In this document: positions 58,801 through 64,000 of the stretch, piece by piece
Layout of the letters: every line of letters begins with the position of its first letter
Numbering within the stretch: position 1 is the stretch's first letter
NCBI GenBank assembly: GCA_036936605.1
Contig: JAUPFV010000002.1
Location: 321,176,893 to 321,240,892 of the forward strand
Source: Limnanthes douglasii subsp. nivea
Lineage: Eukaryota; Streptophyta; Magnoliopsida; Brassicales; Limnanthaceae
Direction: 5' to 3'
DNA: 64,000 nt
Notes under the pieces: generated by a model
Databases searched by the model: none
Told to the model about the DNA's origin: nothing
The model's input: only the letters and a program-made list of their open reading frames with translations
Program-made: the position numbers and the translations under genes

Positions 58801-59680
58801 GTGGAGAGAAGCCGTGGTAGTGCTGAATCAACAGAATCAGAAAGAAGAGTGTCACATAAGGAAGGAAATCTATCACTTAAATATATAATTCTAACTGACA
58901 CAAACTATCAAGGATGGGCATTAAAGATGAAGATATGCATGAGGGCTCATGGACTTTGGGAAGCTGTGTTGTCCGACAAACCATTTGATCTCCGTCAAGA
59001 TCAAATCACGTATGGAATTCTCTCTCAAAGATTGACTGAAGGCCAATTGATAGAATTATGTGACATCGAGACAACACGAGAAGCGTGAGAGTCTCTTCGC
59101 AAAATGAATGAAGGAGCAGATGAGGTCAAAGAGGTGGGAGCGCAAGCATTCAGATGGAAATTTGAAGGTATGAAAATGAAAATGAATGAAACAATAGTGG
59201 AGTATGCAAGAAAAATGGCAACATTGGTTAACCAAATGAAGCCCTTGGTGTTGTGATTAAGCAAGACTATGTGAACAAGATATTGTTAAGATCAGACTCG
59301 TCAAAGTTTACCCAAATTACAGCGTCCATTGAACAATTTGGAGATGCAAAAAACAAGTCTTTTGAAGATGTTATTGGGGGCACTAAGAGACCATGAAGAA
59401 CGTCTTAAAGTTGATGAAGAAGAAAACAAGATGAAAAAGTGTTGTTTACAAAAGCATAATGGGATTCACAATTCAAGTCCACATATTTTAGAGGGACCCG
59501 AGGTTGTGGTCGATGAAGAGGTACAGGTGGCTTTGGCTATGGGAGAGGAAGCTTTTCCTATGGAATATCCAAATCTGTTGATGGAGAAGGACATATCCAG
59601 AGAAATTTGAACTTTGATATCACAAAGGTAGAATGTTCTACTTGTCATAATTTTGGGCATTATGCTAGAGATTGCAAACC
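58801..59680 (+). pseudogene. copia gag remnant, unit B second element
   Basis: 58801-59088 resembles 20094-20486 (ALKMKICMRAHGLW, then TEGQLIELCDIETTREA) and is ended by a TGA. Later frames 59329-59610 and 59607-59873 continue gag. An intact zinc knuckle CSTCHNFGHYARDC lies near 59635, which the A copy has lost. As in A, no in-frame ATG precedes the first stretch, so the start lesion was probably shared. Confidence 0.8.
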
Positions 59681-59819
59681 AAACAAAGAGGAAACAATGA
59701 ATCTAATAGAAGAAGTAGAAGAGAAAGAATACATTACTAGTCATGGAGACCAATTGTGTTTTTTCCAAAGAGAAAAAATTGATGCTGGCCACATAAATCT
59801 GAAAAAATGGCAACAAAAG

Positions 59820-60945
59820 GGAGTGTTGATGAATCAATATGGTACTACGACACAGACGCTTCAAATCATATGACCGGGGACCAAAACCTATTGAGAGACT
59901 TAGATAAATCAATGAGTGGTACTATAAAGTTTGATGATGGCTCTATGATCGAACTTCTGAAGCAAAACTGAGCAACACTTGCACATGAAGAAAGTCTATT
60001 ATGTACGAGGATTAAAATCTAATATCATTAGTTTGGGACAAGTAGATGAGTCATGAGGAAACATTTTTGTTGAAGGTTGATTTCTAAGTGTTTTTTATGC
60101 AGATTATAATCTGGTGGCCAAAATACCTCGAGCATAAAATAGACTCTATGCAATGAAATTGAGTCAACAAATTTCACAATATTTCCTATCTAGCGAATCT
60201 GCACTTTCAAGCCTTGCAAAAAAATGGACGAGATAAATTAGCCCATGGATTACCTGAGTTTTAACAAGATGGTCAGAATTATGATGTATGTGTGCTTGGG
60301 AAACAACACAGAGGAAGCTTTCCAACACAAAGTCTCTATCGAGCAAGTTTGTTGTTAGATCTAATCCATGCAGATATTTGTGATCCTATTTCAGCAATTA
60401 CCAAAGGAGGGAACAAGTATTTTATTTTGTTTGTTGATGATTTTAGCAGTTACATGTGAAGATGAAGCACTTACTGGATTTAAGAAGTTCAAACAGAAGT
60501 CGAGACGCAATTAGGAAAGAAAATAAAAATGTTACGGTCAGACAGAGGCGGAGAGTTTTAGTCTCAGGAGTTTAAATTACTTTTTGCGCTTCATGGAATT
60601 CAAAGGCAAATGCCAGCACCATATTCACCGCAATAAAATGGTGTGGTGGAAAGAAGAAAATTAAACCATTGTCGGGATGATGAGATGTTTTCTGAATGAT
60701 AAACAAATACCGTATGAATTTTGAGCAGAAGCCACATTTACAGCAACCCATCTTCTAAATTGTTGTCCCACAAGAGCTATAAGTGGAAGAATACCATATG
60801 AAGTCTACTTCGGAAAAACACCAAGTATAAGTCATTTTCGAATTTTTGGATGTATAATTTATGTTAAAAATCTCAAATATGATGTGAAGAAGCTTGATGA
60901 TCGAAGCAACAAATTTGTTTTTCTTGGTTATGAACCTGGTTTAAA
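59820..60945 (+). pseudogene. copia protease and integrase remnant, unit B second element
   Basis: The protease site near 59840 reads YDTDASNHMTG (Gly lost). The pre-integrase zinc pair is damaged (YDVCVLGKQ near 60280). Integrase keeps HADICD near 60370, SDRGGEF near 60540 and VVERRK near 60645, so the three acidic positions are readable but separated by stops. The end fuses to RT by deletion at about 60950. Confidence 0.8.
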
Positions 60946-62390
60946 AGCCTACAGAAGAAAATTACGACCAAAACACAAAACGATAGGTTTAAAATGGGTG
61001 TATAAGTTGAAGAAAAATCGAGAAGGTGAAATTATTAAATATAAGGCAAAACTCGTGGTCAAAGGCTACATTGAAGAACATGGAATTGATTATGACGAGG
61101 TTTTTGCTCCAATTGCTCGATTAGAAACTATTAGATTGCTTATGGCACTAACATCCCATGACGGGTGGCAAGTACACCATATGGATGTGAAATCAGGGTT
61201 CTTGAATGGGGATCTAAAGGAATTGGTTTATGTTAAGCAACCACCAGGTTTTGCTGATAAAGGAAGAGAAGATGAAGTTCTGAGCTTGAAGAAATCAATA
61301 TATGGTTTGAAACAAGCTCCAAGAGCTTGGAATGAAAAACTAGACTTTTGTTTATAGAATTTGGGTTATGAGAAATGTAGTCTCGAACATGTAGTTTACA
61401 AATAAAACAATGGAGTTGATATGCAGTATGTTGGTGTTGATGTGGATGATTTAGTAATAACTGACTAAAACTTGACGAACCTGAGAAGTTTCAAAGCAAA
61501 TATGAAAGAAATGTTTGACATGATAGATTTTGGTCTATTAAGTTTTTATGTGGGAATGAAGGTTAAACAGAGGTCTGGTCATTAACTTTGAGCCAAACGA
61601 GTTATGCATAAAGGATTTTGGAGAAAATGGGAATGATGAGTTGTAAACCATGTCGTGTACCAATGGATTCAAGGGTAAAGCTAAGCAAGACTGATGGAAA
61701 TCCATCCATTAATGCAACAATGTATCGCAGTGTCATTAGGAGTTTGAGGTACTTAGTTCACACTAGACCTGATATATCATTTGCCGTTGGCGTGGCTAGC
61801 CGTTTCATGGAAAAACCCTCTGTAAAACATATAAGTGCTATCAAACAAAATCTTCGATATGTAAAGGGCACACTCAATTTCGGTTTGAAGTATGTTAAAA
61901 GAGAACAGCAACATCTAGAGTTGATTGGGTATGCTGATAGTGATCTTGCTGGCAACATTGATGATTGGAAAAGTATATTTGGGGGTTTTTTTTTTCTGGA
62001 TAGTGATCCGATTAGTTGGACTTCACAAAAACAGAAGGTTGTAGCACCATCTTCATGTGAAGCTGAATATGTTGCTGGTTCTACAGGAGCTTGCCAAGCA
62101 ATGTAGCTCAAGAGGTGCTGCAAGAGTTATGCGAAATTAAAGTTGAAAAAGTTAGTTTGTGAGTTGATAACAAGTCTGCAATTGCTTTAGCAAAGAACGT
62201 AGTCTTCCATGGAAAAAATAAACACATAGATATCAAGATTCATTTTTTACGTGATTTCTTAAAACAAGGAATCCTTGATATTGCGCATGTCAACACAGAA
62301 AAATAAATTGTAGATTTGTTTGCCAAACCATTGCCGCGTGACAAATTCGAGTTCTTAAGAGATGCAAGCACCGTATAGTTAAAACCATTG
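60884..62390 (+). pseudogene. copia reverse transcriptase and RNase H remnant, unit B second element
   Basis: 60884-61357 crosses the deletion and carries RT blocks YKAKLVVKGYIEEHGIDY, HHMDVKSGFLNGDL and KSIYGLKQAPRAW. The catalytic box near 61440 reads DVDDLVIT, with Tyr lost. 61618-62106 is RNase H (HTRPDISFAVGVASRFMEK, SDLAGN, SSCEAEYVAG). More decayed RNase H continues to about 62330 (KHIDIKIHFLRDFLKQ). Confidence 0.88.
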
Positions 62391-62427
62391 CAACTGGTGT
62401 TCAACTTGAAGCTTGAGTTACGAGATT

Positions 62428-62439
62428 AAGAGGGAGAAA
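62428..62439 (+). promoter_or_regulatory. Polypurine tract of copia, unit B second element
   Basis: AAGAGGGAGAAA directly before the 3' LTR at 62440. Confidence 0.75.
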
Positions 62440-62633
62440 TGTTGGCATAATTAATATAATCTCGTATCTTATTTATATGTATATAGTTGTATTTTATTAG
62501 TTTTCGTTATAAATTATGTGCACTTGTAACTGGCTCCGTAAATTCCGCGTTTCCGTTATGTATATGTAATTTGATCAACTTGAATGGATTGAGAATTTCA
62601 GGAAAACAAATTCTCTTAAATTTATTTTCTGCA
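62440..62633 (+). repeat. 3' LTR of copia, unit B second element
   Basis: 194 bp, TGTTGGCATAATT...TTTTCTGCA, the same length as the A 5' LTR. The GAACA target duplication follows. Confidence 0.88.
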
Positions 62634-62638
62634 GAACA

Positions 62639-63212
62639 CTGCTAGATACCAGAAGTTATCAAAGTATAATCATCACTTTAGATCATGTGTCGTATTTACT
62701 TCATTCTTCATTAAAGACTAAAGAGGCTACTCAAGTACAACCAATGAAGAATCAAAGCATTTCGAATCTAGGAGTAAGAAAACATAAATTAGTAAATAGT
62801 GAAAAAATAGTTAGCAAACCTACCAAATGTTAGTTTTACTCTCTCCTTTCATAAATATATATTTTAATCCTCAAATGAGGTTTTGGCTTACGAAGGTTTT
62901 TAATGAGACATGAACATTTTGGTACTAACCAAACCCGATATGTCTCTGATAATAGTTCGGCTATGATAAATTAAAATAAATAAGCCTTAAAAATATTAAG
63001 AGTCTAAACGAAGATGTGAAGTCAGATATTTGGCTAACGTCAAAAGATGCTTCAGCCAAAGTCAGTAGATGGTTTGGACAATTAAAACTAGCCTGTCTTT
63101 GTTACTCGCACAAGAACTTAGAGGGCTACTATTAAGGATATAAATGATCTGGCCCATCAATCATTTTAGTACTAAACAATTTTAAAAAATGGTAAAAAGA
63201 TATGATATCTAG
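62639..63212. other. Flank between the copia element and unit C
   Basis: No gene. 62905-63205 matches A 24060-24400. 62645-62905 matches the second inner copy near 26970-27110 and was lost from A with the 3' LTR. The match to A ends at GATATCTAG, where unit C begins. Confidence 0.6.
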
Positions 63213-64000
63213 TTTAAATCTGGTTTTGGGCAGTCAATTTTTCTAAGTTTGGCAATTGTGTATTTTTTCTTTTGCTTTACGTGAAACTCTTTTCGTCCTG
63301 AACATCGCTAGTAAACATTCATCAAACCAAATATGCTATATCATTTTACACAAATTCATAGTACATTAATCTAATATCTTACACAAATATTTTATGTAAA
63401 GAAGTTCCAATATTTTACACAAATTCATAGTACATTAATCTAATATCTTGAATTCCAAGTTGACTAGAGCAATAGTATGTTGTTGCCGAGATGTCATGAA
63501 GATTATTTTAATAAATTTATAAAAATTCAGTGATTGGGGGGATCATATGACTTTTGCACGTGTTATCGACTGAAGTGATAAAAAAGTGCAAGATAATATT
63601 GAAGATGAAGAAAATATAGATAACATAATACCTAAATCTAATGAAGATATTAAATATCATGATTTTGGCACACATAAAAACTTATTTTAAATCAATTTTC
63701 TCTGTAACCATTTACTTGAAAACATATTCAACCATGACAATAGCGAACACATGGGAAATTGGTTGTTCCAGAATTTTAATGATATTCAGGGAAGTATAGA
63801 TGCATTACTATTTTAGATAATTATGAATTGTTTTGGCAGTGTGAGTATTAGTTAAGATGACACTTAAAAGAAAGCATTGATAAATAATATTCTCCCTACT
63901 ATTTACAAATAAGGGCATTGTTCAAAACTATCAAAATTAATTTGTCACATCGATACTGTTCAGTGTTGCGGCGATCCCACAAAAAATTATTTTTATGTTA
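63213..64000. repeat. Start of a third, diverged and shortened unit (C)
   Basis: 63213-63348 matches A 154-290 at about 90%. The match then jumps, and 63349 onward follows A from about 12983 past 13430. The LINE, gypsy and minisatellite part is therefore absent here. A stretch of about 35 bp at 63349-63384 is repeated at 63405-63440. C continues past A position 13373, the point where B breaks off, which suggests that B suffered a deletion there. The unit continues beyond the window. Confidence 0.7.

Larger units (their letters stand above)
58583..62633 (+). mobile_element. Degenerate Ty1/copia retrotransposon, unit B (same insertion as 19857 in A)
   Basis: The 5' LTR lacks its first seven or eight bases (58583-58758); the 3' LTR is complete (62440-62633). 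It is followed by GAACA at 62634-62638, which equals the left flank of the A copy (19852-19856). Together these show one shared insertion before the unit duplicated. Gag, protease, integrase, RT and RNase H follow in copia order with many stops. A deletion near 60950 of about 430 bp joins integrase to RT. Confidence 0.9.
30596..63212. repeat. Tandem unit B of the ~30.6-kb repeat
   Basis: This is the second unit. It keeps copia debris at 33836-37870 that A has lost. It has a private internal duplication in the gypsy protease/gag region (44964-47034), a private copia insertion (52928-57493) and a 2-kb stretch absent from A (50629-52643). It lacks the A segment 13374-16936. It ends abruptly at 63212, where A position 24400 is joined to A position 154; that joint begins unit C. 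The MADS-box segment of A (about 24400-30595) is therefore missing from B. Confidence 0.85.

Noticed and set aside
1..64000. Bacterial-type systems (operons, defence islands, phage)
   Set aside because: Retroelement types, TATA boxes, long AT-rich spacers and a MADS-box gene all indicate a plant nuclear genome.

Overview
This is AT-rich nuclear DNA of a flowering plant, probably a eudicot. A legume is possible, but that is only an impression. The evidence is one intact type I (M-gamma-like) MADS-box gene with a TATA box, surrounded by decayed plant LTR retrotransposons of both superfamilies. The Ty1/copia elements have TGGTATCAGAGCC-type primer sites. The Ty3/gypsy elements carry a second RNase H domain and an antisense extra ORF, as in the Tat lineage. 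LINE and MITE debris is also present. I see no operons, rRNA, tRNA or CRISPR.

Layout. The window is a tandem array of one long unit. Unit A is 1-30595, unit B is 30596 to about 63212, and a shortened unit C starts at 63213 and runs off the end. In order, a unit holds: a copia protease remnant; LINE endonuclease debris; copia debris (complete in B, mostly deleted in A); a minus-strand Tat-type gypsy element (antisense ORF, a 40-bp minisatellite, then integrase, two RNase H domains, RT, protease, gag, primer site and LTR); a plus-strand gypsy remnant (A only); an unrecognised coding remnant; and a copia element flanked by GAACA. Unit A continues into an older internal duplication (18746-25430 and 25503-29075) that ends at the MADS gene (29404-29913). 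In B an extra copia element with both LTRs and a GGAAG target duplication (52923-57498) sits in a site that is still empty in A.

History read from the two copies. The left part of A and B (1-7506 against 30596-42021) is about 99% identical. Immediately right of 7507/42330 the copies differ by roughly 13% over the first 200 bases and by 5-13% in other blocks I compared. The switch is abrupt and coincides with 310 bp missing from A inside integrase. The simplest reading is an old tandem array in which a recent unequal crossover joined the left half of one unit to the right half of another.

Function. Only the MADS-box gene looks capable of making a normal host protein. Every retroelement has stops, frameshifts or lost catalytic residues, although the 521-codon protease-integrase frame of the B-specific copia is still long. 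I found no credible new biochemical system. The notable content is the structural record: shared and private insertions, empty sites, and a sharp identity breakpoint.
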